From Paramarasmius palmivorus (taxonomy: Eukaryota > Basidiomycota > Agaricomycetes > Agaricales > Marasmiaceae): 64,000 nucleotides of DNA. The DNA is taken from NCBI GenBank assembly GCA_037176845.1, contig JAYKXP010000007.1, positions 310,001 to 374,000 on the forward strand. The letters are read 5' to 3'. This document shows, one piece after another, positions 46,708-58,214 of the stretch (position 1 is its first letter; each line of letters opens with the position of its first letter). The position numbers and the translations under genes were made by a program. The notes beneath the pieces were generated by a model. It was given only the letters and a program-made list of their open reading frames with translations, was not told the DNA's origin and did not search any database.

Positions 46708-47395
46708 ATGTCGAAACCACTCACATCGCGACCACTCGATTTGGTCTATACCTTGTTTTTCTTGGTGAATATTCCTGTTCATGTTCATTGAATAAGTTTT
46801 TAACGTGTAAAACCGTCTATAGGTTCATATTCCAGCGACGTTACTCTTGGACCTGCAGGCAATTTACCCAGCTCACTTGGTACCCAATGCGTTGGCAGGT
46901 CTACAGAAATGGTACATTGAATTCTCGGGTGATCCCCTTATGACTGGCATGGCCCAGGGGCTAGGAAGTAGTGAGCTGCGGTGGTTCCAGTCTTTCGTGT
47001 ATCTCGAGCTGTAAGTGTGGTGTCGAACTTTCTACAACTTGTTTTGACCTGAATCATGTCCAGCTTATTCCAGTTGCCCACATTCATCTTTGGGGCCAAG
47101 GCTCTCATAGAAGGTGTGTGTGTGTGCACTTCCGTCTGGTCACCACCGCTCACTCTCGCATACAGGAAAACGTTCCATTTATCCATTGCTTTGCATCTAC
47201 GGTGCCTCTACTGCTACCACAACATATCCATGCCTAGTTTATATCGTAGACGCCGGAAACGCTGGCACTATCAGCGCTTTCCAGTACACGCTCTTGATGT
47301 CCAGCTATGTGCCATTCTTCCTCATCCCGTTGATTATGGCAGTGGACATGGCATACCGTGCCTCCTCAGTCACTGAGAAGCTAAAAAGCACCTAG
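46708..47395 (+). CDS. TMEM97 / sigma-2 receptor-like EXPERA-domain membrane protein
   Basis: Four-helix ER membrane protein of the EXPERA family (relatives: TMEM97, EBP), linked in animals to sterol trafficking. The start MSKPLTSRPLDLVYTLFFL at 46708 splices to VHIPATLLLDLQAIYPAHLV. It continues LAGLQKWYIEFSGDPLMTGM, SELRWFQSFVYLE, then LLFQLPTFIFGAKALIE, GKRSIYPLLCIYGASTATTT and finally AFQYTLLMSSYVPFFLIPLI MAVDMAY. The Glu in FVYLE and Asp in the first helix match the family's internal acidic positions. Four exons, about 180 residues. The third intron carries a GT microsatellite near 47115-47128. Confidence 0.9.
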
Positions 47396-47534
47396 GTATT
47401 TTACCAGGCGCGTCTACAGTTTGTCTGTAGGTTAATATTAACGATGAAGAAATTTTTTCGTGTGTCCCATGCCAACGACCCCCACAATACCTATGCACCC
47501 GAATGACCATTCGTGATGTTCTGTACAGTCAAGT

Positions 47535-49778
47535 CTATCGACCAAATTTCTTTAATGGATCAGCCTTTTTCCTTCCTCTGTCTCTTCCTCCACCTCTACT
47601 ACTCTTCCCACCACGGCCACGGCCTCGCGAACGACCATCCTTCCTGAACGGTACAAATCCACTAGTCTGCTTCTGGCCTTCCCCTTGACCTCCATCTCCG
47701 TCGGCGGGCACTGCAGCCGTACGAGGAAGTAGGTACTTCGGTACGTGCTTCATATGCGGTTGTATCCGTGTCGGATGCAGAGGCTTGTCGTGCCGCAGAT
47801 ACTCCAAGTCTAGTGGATTATCTTCGAAGTGTGCCTGTCGAACCACGTTAACTATCGTATCGGCAAGAATGAAGCAAATTTACCTTCAACTTATCCGAAT
47901 TCAGAATCTCAACCTTCATCTCCTTTATCCGAGCCTCTTTGATTGCACTCCTCGTCACAGCCCTCAAGGCATCCTCCATCCGGTATCTGAACGCCTCAAC
48001 CTGCTTCATATCGAACTTATACTCCTTTATCTTGCTCCCCCTTGCACCCTGTTCTTTCTCGATCTTGTCGAACACAGCTTCGTCCTCCTTCGCAGATGGC
48101 AAACACCCCACAATCTTATTTTTGCCCCACTCCTCTTTTGGTACTACGAATGAAAGTGCCATACCTGTGCGGCCAGCACGAGCTGTACGGCCAACGCGAT
48201 GTGTGTATGACCGTGATGAGGAAGGAAGATCGAAATTGAGGACACAGGCGACGTCGATAAAGTCAACACCACGCGTTACTCCGTATTCCTTGTCACCACC
48301 TTTTTTGTGTTTCCGTTTTCGTGACTTGGAATCGGAGGTTGAGTTCGCTTCTTCTCGTTTCCGTTTCCGGCTGTTGGAGTTTTCTGTTGAGGGTTCCGCG
48401 GTTTCGGGCTCGCGTTGTGTTGAGGTGACTGGAGAAAATCGATTAGTGAGTGATAGTGCACTTACGAGCTTTGGGGCGTTACATACATTCTTCGTCCTCA
48501 TCCTCTGATTCTTCGTCTTGCTCCGCACCCTTGATACCACTCTCATCCGTTGCAATTATATAATCGTAAACACCCTTATTAAACTCTTGGACAGTATGGT
48601 ACCGCGAGTTGAGAGGTAATTCGGAGTTGAGGACACAACTCTTGATAGAAAACTGCTCTAAAAACAGTTTGAGACGGTAGCTCCGGTCAACATCGTTGAC
48701 GAAAAGGATGCATTTGCCCTTGATGAGTTTGAGCTTTAGCATGACATAAGTTAGTAGGAATTTGTCCACTTCCGAACACCTGAATGATGTAACTGTTAAA
48801 AACCCTAAAATTGAAGGAAAGAATGGATAGCACGGACCTGACGGCGTATTGTGTCAGACGAGCAGCATCGTCCTCTCCATCTTCCAGTTTTAGCATGGCC
48901 TGCATATGAGTGAGAATACATCAAACTGAGGGAATAGAAAGATGCACACCGGATTCCGTAGCGTCAATCCCTTCAGCAGCTCGACGTCCTCGGTCATTGT
49001 TGCGCTCATTAAGAATGATTGATACACTTTTGGTAGGTAGGCACCGCTGAATATTTGTCGAACATCCTCATCGTGTCCATACGAAAGTATAAGGTCGGCT
49101 TCGTCGATCACAAGGGATTCCAGGGAAGACACGATCAATGCCTGAATGTATCGATTTGAGCAAGAGCATATTGCGAAGAAAAGTTGATGCTCGCCTTTGA
49201 CTGAAGTAAGGAGAGCGCTTTGGAAGGGGTAGAAACCACAATATCCGGTCGCTCTGACGCCAGAGATCTTTGGGGGTCGTGAATAAATTAAAACACACAA
49301 GGAACACAGAACTCACTTTTGTAGATGGGAGACACTGGCCGATGCAACGTTACTGATGACCACATCTTCACAGTATTTGCACAACCCCCTCAGGTAAGCC
49401 GATACCTGCTCCGCCAACTCTCTAGTGGGAACTAATATAAGTGCCCTCGTCGCTTGTCGCGTTGTGTCCTGACTATCCAAAGCCTGGAAATCCATTAGAC
49501 GACATCATATCTGGAAGAATGAAAAAATACCTACTCACACTTTTCGTTCTTATTATTTTCTGTAAAAGAGGTATACAGTACGCCGCAGTCTTTCCACTTC
49601 CTGTCCTGGCTCGTGCAAGAATATCCCGACTTTCCAACGCTAGTGGTATTGCTTTTGCTTGAACAAGTGTGGGCCTTGCAAAGCCCATATCGGCCAGGGC
49701 ACTGAGAATACGACCATCTAGAAGGTGAGAGAAGGAAGAAAAGGTCGCTTTCGAATCGACCAGATGAGAGTCGACCAT
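47535..49778 (-). CDS. DBP9: DEAD-box RNA helicase DBP9/DDX56
   Basis: Nucleolar ATP-dependent RNA helicase for 27S pre-rRNA processing and 60S assembly. The start [16 protein letters not shown] is at 49778. Motifs in order: Q-motif region [20 protein letters not shown]; motif [19 protein letters not shown]; Ia [75 protein letters not shown] with [40 protein letters not shown]. The DBP9-specific acidic/basic insertion between ATDE and GVDF is present ([23 protein letters not shown]). The tail is RG-rich ([13 protein letters not shown]) and ends KKFGR. About seven exons and 620 residues. RPF1 at the left edge works in the same pathway. Confidence 0.95.
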
Positions 49779-49811
49779 GAAGGAAAAATTTGGCGGACTT
49801 TGAATTCCATC

Positions 49812-49847
49812 ATGTCCACATTCCCTCATGCAAATCGAAGCCGATGA
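49812..49847 (+). other. Short upstream ORF overlapping the ZNHIT2 start
   Basis: ATG at 49812 opens an 11-codon frame ([11 protein letters not shown]) that ends at TGA 49845-49847, overlapping the ZNHIT2 ATG at 49828 in another frame. It matters only if transcription starts upstream of 49812. Confidence 0.4.
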
Positions 49848-51256
49848 CTCCAAGCTAACGGTCGTCTGCAAGATGTAGGTACCTCTAGCTCCCAAAGGGC
49901 ATCTAAAACTGACGATATTGATAGATGTCGCAGACAATTATCCAGATATACATGTCCAGCTTGTAATTTACCTTATTGCTCGCTGACCTGCTTTCGTTCT
50001 CCGGTATGTGTTTTCAACAATTGTTGGCGATCTCTCATTTACATGATCTAGGCTCACTCAGGATGTTCTGAAAGTTTTTACAAGAAGGAGCTCGAGAACG
50101 GAATCAAAACTCAAACGTCGAAAAACGCAGAGGAGCGTTTGAAGATGATGGAAATCCTGAAGCGATTCGAGGAAAGCAATTTGGATGATAGCCTTGGTGA
50201 CGAAGATGACGACGACGATTTAGAGGCTCGCTTTGGAGACATAGATATCGGTGCGTATGTATGTTCTTGGGCGAACCTTGACTCAAACACGACGGGGTCG
50301 TAGACAACGCAGATTCAGAGACGCTCTGGGACAGGCTTAGTGAAGAGGAGAAGAATAGATTCATGAAGGCAATAAATGACCCGAATAGCGAGCTTGCGAA
50401 ACAACTCCTCTCCGAGGCAGCTCTCAATACAGGCATGAAACCCTGGTGGGAGGCTCCCGAGCAAAGCCCAGACACAATAGGCGCAGGGTTTGGTCAGAAA
50501 CCAGAGCCCTTGCAGGTACCACTGTCGATGGTCAAGGCATTGCCAAGCGGTCCTCCGCTGATTTACAATCTATGCGCCATTTGGTAGGTATTTTTGACTA
50601 TACGCTATCGCTTCGCTGATTACATTCAAAGCATCGCGTATGCCTTTACCACGCGTCATCTCGTGACCTCTCCTCTGAAAGACGCCCCAAGCCAGGATGT
50701 CAAATCCTTAATCGCCCGTCTGGTCCCCTTCCTAACTGACCGCAAAGCAACGACGCTTTACACCGACGTATCCACTGTCATCACGAGTTTGTGGTCGCGA
50801 TTTAATACTGTAAGGTCGTCTTGCCAGCAACTGAGGTCGATGCTGAAATTGATGCCCTAGGACGAGATTTCTAATGATACAATGACCGCGCTTTTACACG
50901 ACACTGCCATTCTCATGAGGCCAAGGCCCGTTAGCGTCATGCATTCCTCTGTACCAGGAAGCTATGTAGACATCATGTCACATCCTCACCGGAATCTCGT
51001 CCTAGTCCTCTCCGACCTGCATCACGTCTACGGAGGCACCGCTAAGCCCACTCACGTAGCTCACAAACTTCTTTTTTACGCGTCGCATGCATTGTCAACC
51101 CCCTCACCTGTCTTGAATTCCTTGGCTACCGATCTGCATTCAAGAGCGATTACGAAAGATCGGGATGGGTCCTTAATTGGCTCAAATGCGGTGTTAGAGC
51201 GTCGGGAGGTGGCTGCGTCCGGCGAGGCTCCTAGAAAGCTCGTTGAGGAGATCTAG
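49828..51256 (+). CDS. ZNHIT2: HIT-type zinc finger protein, ZNHIT2-like
   Basis: Adaptor that in animals links the R2TP/RUVBL chaperone to U5 snRNP assembly. The start [16 protein letters not shown] at 49828 splices to [20 protein letters not shown] and, after a second intron, [13 protein letters not shown]. This yields the C-x2-C, C-x2-C, C-x3-C, H-C zf-HIT pattern. It continues [19 protein letters not shown] with an Asp-rich run, [32 protein letters not shown] and YNLCAIW then [20 protein letters not shown]. The C-terminal half is helical ([31 protein letters not shown]). About seven exons, 410 residues. It is head-to-head with DBP9, with 49 bp between start codons. Confidence 0.9.
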
Positions 51257-52030
51257 GTCGGTGATAAACCTGGGACAGGGAAGATGTGAGCTGTTTCGGG
51301 AAGTGAGGACTCAGCAGATGTAAAACGAGTACCTGGTCAGTTGTGCCTCCCACGAATTTGAAACTCGACGCAGCCCATGGCGTAGTAGCGGCCTAATTTT
51401 AGACGATGTCAATACGCCAGCCTGGGCCAAATTTCAGTTGATGGAGCGGGACGCATGTTTTCCAGTACTGAGGTGGTCCTCACTGACCAATATTTTGCAA
51501 TGAGATTGGTGGGAAAAAATGGATATCTGTTCCTTGGTCATTATACTCTAATTTCAACAGCCATCATACGAGCTGCTAGGTTATATACAGTTCCTGGCGC
51601 CCTTTGTCAGTGGCTTTGTGGCGACAGGGAGTATGTCTGCGAGGGTTCACCCCGTTGATTGATTGCTGGCAAGTATTCCCCGCTCTCGCCAATGTCTCAA
51701 GTGCTCAAGTACTCAAGCTTAGGAGAGCTTAGGGAGTTGACCAGAGCATCCAGAACGAGTACATGGTATAGGTTGGCGTCGAAACATCTACATACCCCCT
51801 TCGCCAGCATGTGCTGAAACAAAGCGACGGTTCCTATTGGCTGACCGATTTGCCTCAAACCAATGATACTCGGTGTCAGGGCCGAGAACGTCCGCCGATC
51901 CCGTGCGACCTGGAGGGTACTCGCTACCAGTGCAAGAAATTCAGTTTTCTCCCTCTTACATATAATCACCTTCCTTTGACGTCCTGTTCTCCACTCCTTC
52001 ACCGCTCGCCCCTCTTTCACTTACTTTACC
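51257..52030. promoter_or_regulatory. ZIP transporter promoter region with pyrimidine-rich leader
   Basis: About 770 bp with no supported gene. The last 90 bp before the ZIP start are CT-rich (around 51945-52020), a pattern common near transcription starts of well-expressed fungal genes. An 11-mer at 51908-51918 (ACCTGGAGGGT) is two mismatches from the yeast Zap1 zinc-response consensus. The frame at 51455-51658 has no recognised motif. Confidence 0.4.
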
Positions 52031-53436
52031 ATGTCCGACGCAGAAGAAGTACTCAATTGCGGCTCTGGAGGTGGCGACGACCGTCACTTTGGCTTGCGGG
52101 TAGCATCAATTTTCATCATTGGCGTCGGTTCCACCTTTGGTGCTCTCTTCCCTGTGCTAGCGAAGAGATCAAAGTATCTTCACGTACCGAAGTCCTTGTT
52201 CGAGTGAGTTCGCTTCACCGTTCGGCTGGGATGACAATCTGACTGGAATACCAGCTTCGCAAAATACTTCGGCTCGGGTGTCATAGTGTGTCTTGCTTCC
52301 ACGTTTTTCGCTGAACACTTTTACTAACGAGGGTTATAAGATTGCTACCGCATTCATACATTTACTGTCGCCGGCGCTGGATGCATTAGGGTCACCATGT
52401 TTGGCACCAGGGTGGTCGGACTACGTGCGTTGTCCTCGCGTTTATCTCAACATCTGATAATAACTTGATCTGTCCAGCCTTATGCACTTGCACTGTGCAT
52501 GCTCAGCATATTCTTGCTCTTCGTGGTCGAGTTGATTGCCTTCCGATGGGGAACGGCCAAGCTAACTTCGTTAGGGAAACATTATGGTCCGTACCCCTGG
52601 TTAGCCTTCCAACGGAAATCGCCTCACCATTTTCACACAGATGCACACGGTCATGACGCAGGAAGCCATGCTGCCCATGGCCCCGAGGCTGAAGCCCAAT
52701 CCAATGATGGAAAGTCAGAAGAAACGGGGACCAGAGTTGACATTGAAGCAGTTGCGATGAAGGCTCATGGAGTCCTTGATAACCCACTTGCACAAATCCT
52801 CGGCATTGCAATTTTGGAATTCGGTGTCGTGCTTCATAGGTGAGTTGTCCGGCATCCTCAAAGTTGTTTCATCCGCTAATGACATCTTTAGTGTCCTTAT
52901 CGGGCTGACTCTTGCCGTTGACGAAGATTTCAAAATTTTGTTTGTTGTGCTGGTCTTCCACCGTACGCTATCTCCGTCATCATTCAACTGCTATTGGTGG
53001 CTGACGATTACCATCCAGAAACCTTTGAAGGCCTTGGTATTGGCTCACGGCTTGCTTACCTTCAACTACCTCCAAAATACAGCCATGTACCGGTGGCCGC
53101 TGCATTTTTGTACGGAATTACCACTCCCATTGGGATTGCTGCAGGGCTCGGTGTCCGATCGACATATAACCCTGGAAGCGCTACTGCCTCTATAGTCAGT
53201 GGAGTGATGGACGCTTTCAGTGCTGGTATCTTGATATACACGGGATTAGTAGAAGTACGTATACCTTTCCTTCGCGTTCGGGCATGCTTTAACGTGGCAC
53301 ATGTTCTCAGCTTCTCGCACACGAGTTCTTGTTTAACAAGGAGATGATGACTGCATCTAATGGAAAGCTTGCTTATGCACTTGGATCAATGGTATTGGGA
53401 TGGGGAGTAATGTCTCTTCTCGGACGATGGGCATGA
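52031..53436 (+). CDS. ZIP family zinc/iron transporter (Zrt1/Zrt2 type)
   Basis: Plasma-membrane or vacuolar importer of Zn2+ into the cytosol, eight helices. The start MSDAEEVLNCGSGGGDDRHF is at 52031. TM1 is LRVASIFIIGVGSTFGALFP, then KYFGSGVI joined to IATAFIHLLSPALDALG with the His of TM2. The cytosolic loop is His-rich (HHFHTDAHGHDAGSHAAHGP), a likely metal-sensing stretch. The signature TM4-TM5 block spans two exon joints: FGVVLHSVLIGLTLAVDED, then ILFVVLVFHQTFEGLGIGSR, with HS and HQxFEG metal ligands present. The end is ALGSMVLGWGVMSLLGRWA. About seven exons and 370 residues, fully intact. Confidence 0.93.
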
Positions 53437-53806
53437 CCATGTGGGTACAGGACAGTGAACCGTGTTGTGTACGATCTCTGGATGAAGTTGACAAATTTTT
53501 AAGTACATTTTACATTCTCTACCTGTAATTGCTTTGCTACACTTCCTAGATTACAGTACTATCTACTTATGACTGGCTAGACCAGTATGGTCAGCCTCTG
53601 ATTCTGCGTATATGTTATATCATTCTCGCACGTTTCCAGCTTCAGTCCCGCGTCCAGTTCTCTCGCTGTCATGAGTCTCACCGGAATGTTATCCCAAATT
53701 CCAAGGTAATCACCATGGCCATCTTTAACTCACGGATTAGATATCTTTTAATGTATGATTACAGTAATCCACAGTGTCTACGTCCCTCATTGTGTCTTGC
53801 TTAATG
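53437..53806. other. Intergenic, convergent
   Basis: About 370 bp between the ZIP stop and the end of an unresolved minus-strand gene. No gene or repeat recognised. Confidence 0.4.
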
Positions 53807-55020
53807 CTAAGAAGCATATAATTTACACAACATTAGTACGTATCCTGGTATATGCTCAACCATATATCCTCTGATTTCTTCTCGATCGGCTTCGGCAAGC
53901 AGCCTTGGAGCACGCGCTGAAAGGTATACATGTCCCGTCCCTATCCAGGTTACCGTCTAAGACACTAGCCAGTGCATCGAATGAATGGCGTGTAAAGAAG
54001 GCGCAGGAAGTGTCTTCAAAAGGGAATAGCTTGTGCATAATCCGGGTTCCGATGACTCACAGAACGCAAATTCGATGTACCGAAGTAAATGGGAGGTCTG
54101 GAGGACAATTTGGTAGTGGAAAGGAGATATTCTGAGAACATAGTGTTAGCTGTGTACCCAAGAGAGTAATGAAACTGCTCACCTGTCAACAAGTATTCAA
54201 AGTCCTCGACTACGAATCTCCCTTCGTCGTTTGCTGGCTCCGGAATGCCGAGGAATATCGTCGTTACGCTTCCGGATGCTCGATCGAAAAGTTCCTGAAG
54301 AGCTGAGAATATGGGCACCTCAACCAGTTCTGCTTTGTCAAGGAAGTCTAGCCAGCCGACATTCGATGACTTCAAGACCTCAATACCGACGGCCGTCATC
54401 GAGAGCCACAACATATACTAGTATAGAGCTCAGAGTCGAGGACAGCGAGTTGTTTGAGCTTGCGTGCCTGACCGTTGTGTGGGAGATTCTTTCGGAGTGA
54501 TATGCCTGCATCGTATGTTTAAAAAGGTTGAAACCTATCTCTCCTATAGCGTGAGCTCGTCGTAGTGGGGAAGGCTGTAGATTTGCTCACGTAGGTCTTT
54601 TTCGCGACACAGTCCGTTAAGGCGTATCAAGCGCAAGTCGGGTAGTACAGACAGGAAATTCTTCACGAGTCGTTGCTCTGCAGGACCCCATAGCGAAAAA
54701 GCCGTCCACCTCTAATGTCTTCGCATAGCTATGAGAAAGCCTCCTAGCAGCCTCTGGTCACCGAAAGTCCATAGCATCCCTGTAATTCCTGGTATGCGCC
54801 AGGCGCAAATCCTTCGCATATGGTGATAAATGACCATTGCGACAATGTCTGACTCCAAAATTTGCGGCGTTCTCCCCACAGAAGAGCAGCGCGACACCAC
54901 GCTTGCGAAATCAGTGACGCAGCGCGAATAAATATCCATTCGACGATGTGGGAGATGGGTTTTGGAAGAAGTGTCAATGAACTGTGGAAGTAACAGGTCG
55001 AACAGTTGAAAATCACGCTG
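53807..55020 (-). CDS. Unresolved unknown gene, possibly F-box/LRR-like
   Basis: Several coding-looking pieces lie on the minus strand, but I could not join them all. From upstream they are: QRLVKNFLSVLPDLRLIRLN GLCRE (about 54560-54690, leucine-rich), VGIEVLKSSNVGWLDFLDKA with SVTTIFLGIPEPANDEGRFV and EDFEYLLT (54190-54400), and a terminal piece TGHVYLSARAPRLLAEADRE EIRGYMVEHIPGY ending at 53807. The leucine-rich spacing resembles fungal F-box proteins that carry degenerate LRRs, but no F-box is seen. Stop codons between pieces could be introns or real damage. Outer limits are approximate. Confidence 0.3.
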
Positions 55021-56118
55021 CTCCGTTGTCGCTACTTAGCACGTCGTGCGAACCATGTCTACTTGGAATATGAGAATTAAAAAAGCCCATTTCAGACATC
55101 TAAAGTCACTACTCACCGTTGAAGCCCTTTGGAGCCTGTGATTCTGAATCCGGAGCGAATTATTCCCAGCTTTCCCACCCCACATTCGTTAACGTTCTAC
55201 GGTAACGTTCTTCTCATACAAGCTCCTACATCTGCAATGGCAAAGCTTCGAGCATCAGATATCCTTCAAATTTCTCTAAAGAAAAGGACAGGTCGGGAAG
55301 AGTTTTTGAATGCTGGAATGGTTAGAGCTAATCATGCAGTGGTACGTCAATGAATCCATTGTTAAGTTTACTAGAATTGACGATTCTTGGTAGTAAGGTA
55401 GCATATCAAAGCGTATCCTGGTGTAGCTGTATCCTGTATCACCAAGAGGGCAATGCATCTCAATTCGCAACGAGGGTCTCGGACCAGCTCGAAAAACTGT
55501 CGGCAATTTGAACGAGAGTGCTCATCGAACATCCGTGAATCTAAAGGAGAATGCGCTCCGCAGATACCAACGCCGGGCATTTCAGGTCTATGATGATTAA
55601 TGTCAATCGGCTATCGCAACGAGTGAAGGGCCTTTAGGCAACACGCTGCAGCACGGACATTCTTGGGCAATTTGGAAGGACAGCAGCAACCAATCTCGAC
55701 CACTCCAGACACACCTTTGGGGCTCAAGGAAATCTTTTGCTCCCGACCTGGAACGTTTATGGACTGGATGAAGAATCGAGCTTCCGAGTATTTCCTGGAG
55801 ACTCTCAGTCAGTCTCGGATGCTCGTCCATATTGCCGGCGGTCAGTTTCAGCTTCGTAATTTTGACCTGCATCGCATTACACGCACGACGGCGTAGTGAG
55901 GCACCCTGTCTGCATATGGGCATGATATACCGACCCCGGTCAACCGGCAATTACAATGCTACTATACCCGGAATATTTTTTTCGTCTTCAACTTTCACCC
56001 ACTTCGGGGGCCACCCATAATCTGTGATATAAGGTATGTTGCATATGTCGTTTTGATCTCTACCTTTTCTCACCTTTTCCTTTTTATTCCGCAGTCCTCG
56101 TTCGCTGCCTCGGTCAAG
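55021..56118. other. Gap without a supported gene
   Basis: About 1.1 kb. Open frames exist on plus at 55129-55353 and 55663-55896 and on minus at 55603-55950; the latter two overlap antisense. None has a recognised domain or signal peptide. The last 70 bp before the MFS start are pyrimidine-rich and probably the MFS leader. Confidence 0.4.
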
Positions 56119-58214
56119 ATGACAGCAAATGCCGGATCCAGCACGCCTCGATCCTCGCTAACGGTCGACCTCACCTCCGGAGCGCAGACAATGGTCGAAC
56201 GTGTCTCTACAGAAGGAAATTTGGACCGTGAAATTTTACAAGATGAAGAACGAATGGAGCGATACGGCGGAGACGACCCTTCCGAACCTCCTACCAAGCC
56301 AACACCCAATTCCTTCTTCTCAACGCCGACCGACAAGAACATGGTGACATGGGACGGCGACGATGATCCAGAAAATCCTCAGAATTTCTCTTTGACAAAG
56401 AAGTGGATGGTCACCTTCATTTGCATCGTGATGACTCTTTGCGTGTAAGTAAAAGTGCGGTGATATTGCGATAATCGGACTCGGACTAACATGTTTTTGC
56501 ATAGTTCCTTTGGCTCCTCTGCGCCGGCCTCGGCACAAACACATCTTGTATCGACATTCCACATTAATGCCGAGACTTCGTATGCAAGTGTTACAGTATA
56601 TCTCCTCGGCTTCGTGTTCGGGGTAATTACATTTTTAGTACTACAAAGTAAAGGTCACTTACAGTACCTTTTTTTCAGCCGTCGTTATGGGGTCCAGGCA
56701 GTGAGATGTTCGGTCGTCGACACGTACTCATGGTCGCCTTGACATGCTTTACCCTCTTCCACCTTGGGCAGGCACTAGGCAAGAACATCGAGACATTCCT
56801 AGTGACTCGTTTTTTCTGTGGCTTTTTCGGCGTGGCGCCCTTTACTATCTGCGGAGGTATCATCGCAGACATCTGGCCTGCGCTCGGTAGGGGGCCCGCG
56901 ACTAGCTTATTCTCGGCTAGTACTTTCCTTGGACCTGTACTAGGCCCAATCGTTGGTGGATTGTGAGTGTTCTCTACGTCGTCACTCTATGAATGCTGAC
57001 TTCATATGCTTTGTAGTATCGCCCAGGACCCTACGGTGTCGTGGCGATGGATCCTGTGGGTGATGATGATCTTTGCTGGCGTTGCTACCTCCCTCGTCTT
57101 TGCATTCCTTCCGGAAACGTATGCTCCTGTTTTGCTTTACAGAAAGGTTAAGCGTCTACGTACGCAAGACCCGGAAGGAGCCAAAGACCTTTATGCCGAA
57201 CACGAGAAACAGGATTTTTCTGCCAGAGGAATTGTTCACCGGACGGTATTTCGGCCATTCCAGATGCTTACACAAGAGCCTATTCTGGCGTTGATTACCG
57301 TTTACATGAGCTTGGTGTACGGTGTTCTTTATGCTTGTGGGTATTAGTCATTTCAATAAAGTATCCGAGAAAAATCCCTGCTAACAACTCTTCAATCATA
57401 GTGTTCGAGGCCCTTCCGGTGATCTTCATCAAAACCCGAGGCTTCACCCTCGGCCAGAATGGTCTCGTATTTATAGGTGTTGGTATTGGAACCACTCTTG
57501 GCTCGTTCATCAACTATCTCTGTTCACGACACTATCCCCAACTCGTCGTTAAGTGGCGCGGATTCCCGCCTCCAGAACAACGTCTATTCGGAGCAATGAT
57601 TGGCGCACCCGCTTTGGTTATCGGGGCTTTCTGGCTGGGATGGACTGGCGAGTATGTGAGCGTACATTGGGCAGCACCAGCTGTGGCGACGATATTCATA
57701 GGCATGGGTATCTGTTTGATTTTCATCAGCTTTTTGGTACGGTCCTGTGTGCTACATTGTGAATACTCGTTGCTAACAATACCTCTTCCTTTTTCTTAGA
57801 GTTATGTTGTGGACACATACCTCATGTACAGCGCATCGGCATTTGCAGCGAATACCGTTATTCGGTCTTTGGTCGCAGCTGCCTTCCCACTATTTACTGT
57901 ACAGATGTATGAAGGGGTATGTCTGGCCAATCTACTGTCCTTCACGATTGACTAACGACTATCTTCTATAGATGGGTATCAACTGGGCATCGACCTTGGT
58001 TGCACTCGTTGCTTTACTACTTTCGCCTAGCCCTTTCCTCTTCTACAAGTACGGCCCAAGAATCAGGGCTCGAAGTAAATTTGCACCTTGCATTGTAAGT
58101 CGCCCTTTCATCGTTTGAAACCGGTCATCGACGAGGCAATCTTAGGACTTGAAAATAGCCGAAGAGTTCAAACGAGAAGCAGAACAGAACGAAAAGAGTG
58201 AGAAACAAGTTTGA
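56119..58214 (+). CDS. Major facilitator superfamily drug/polyamine:H+ antiporter (DHA1, Tpo/Flr1-like)
   Basis: Plasma-membrane exporter with 12 expected helices. The start MTANAGSSTPRSSLTVDL is at 56119; an in-frame ATG at 56053 is possible. A long acidic cytosolic N-terminus ends in the family marker TWDGDDDPENPQNFSLTKKW. Helix 1 is VTFICIVMTLCV. After intron 3 SLWGPGSEMFGRRHVLM gives motif A (E-x-FGRR). Then come the motif C-like SASTFLGPVLGPIVGGFIAQ, WRWILWVMMIFAGVATSLVF, FLPETYAPVLLYRK after helix 6, FEALPVIFIKTRGFTLGQNG and PLFTVQMYEGMGINWASTLV. It ends with a charged tail (AEEFKREAEQNEKSEKQV). About ten exons, near 560 residues, intact. Substrate unknown. Confidence 0.92.

Noticed and set aside
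47115..47130. GT dinucleotide run
   Set aside because: Short microsatellite inside a TMEM97 intron; too small to be of interest.
54712..55016. Minus-strand frames of 75 and 90 codons
   Set aside because: They could be 5' exons of the unresolved gene, but neither shows a recognisable F-box or other motif, so I did not list them separately.
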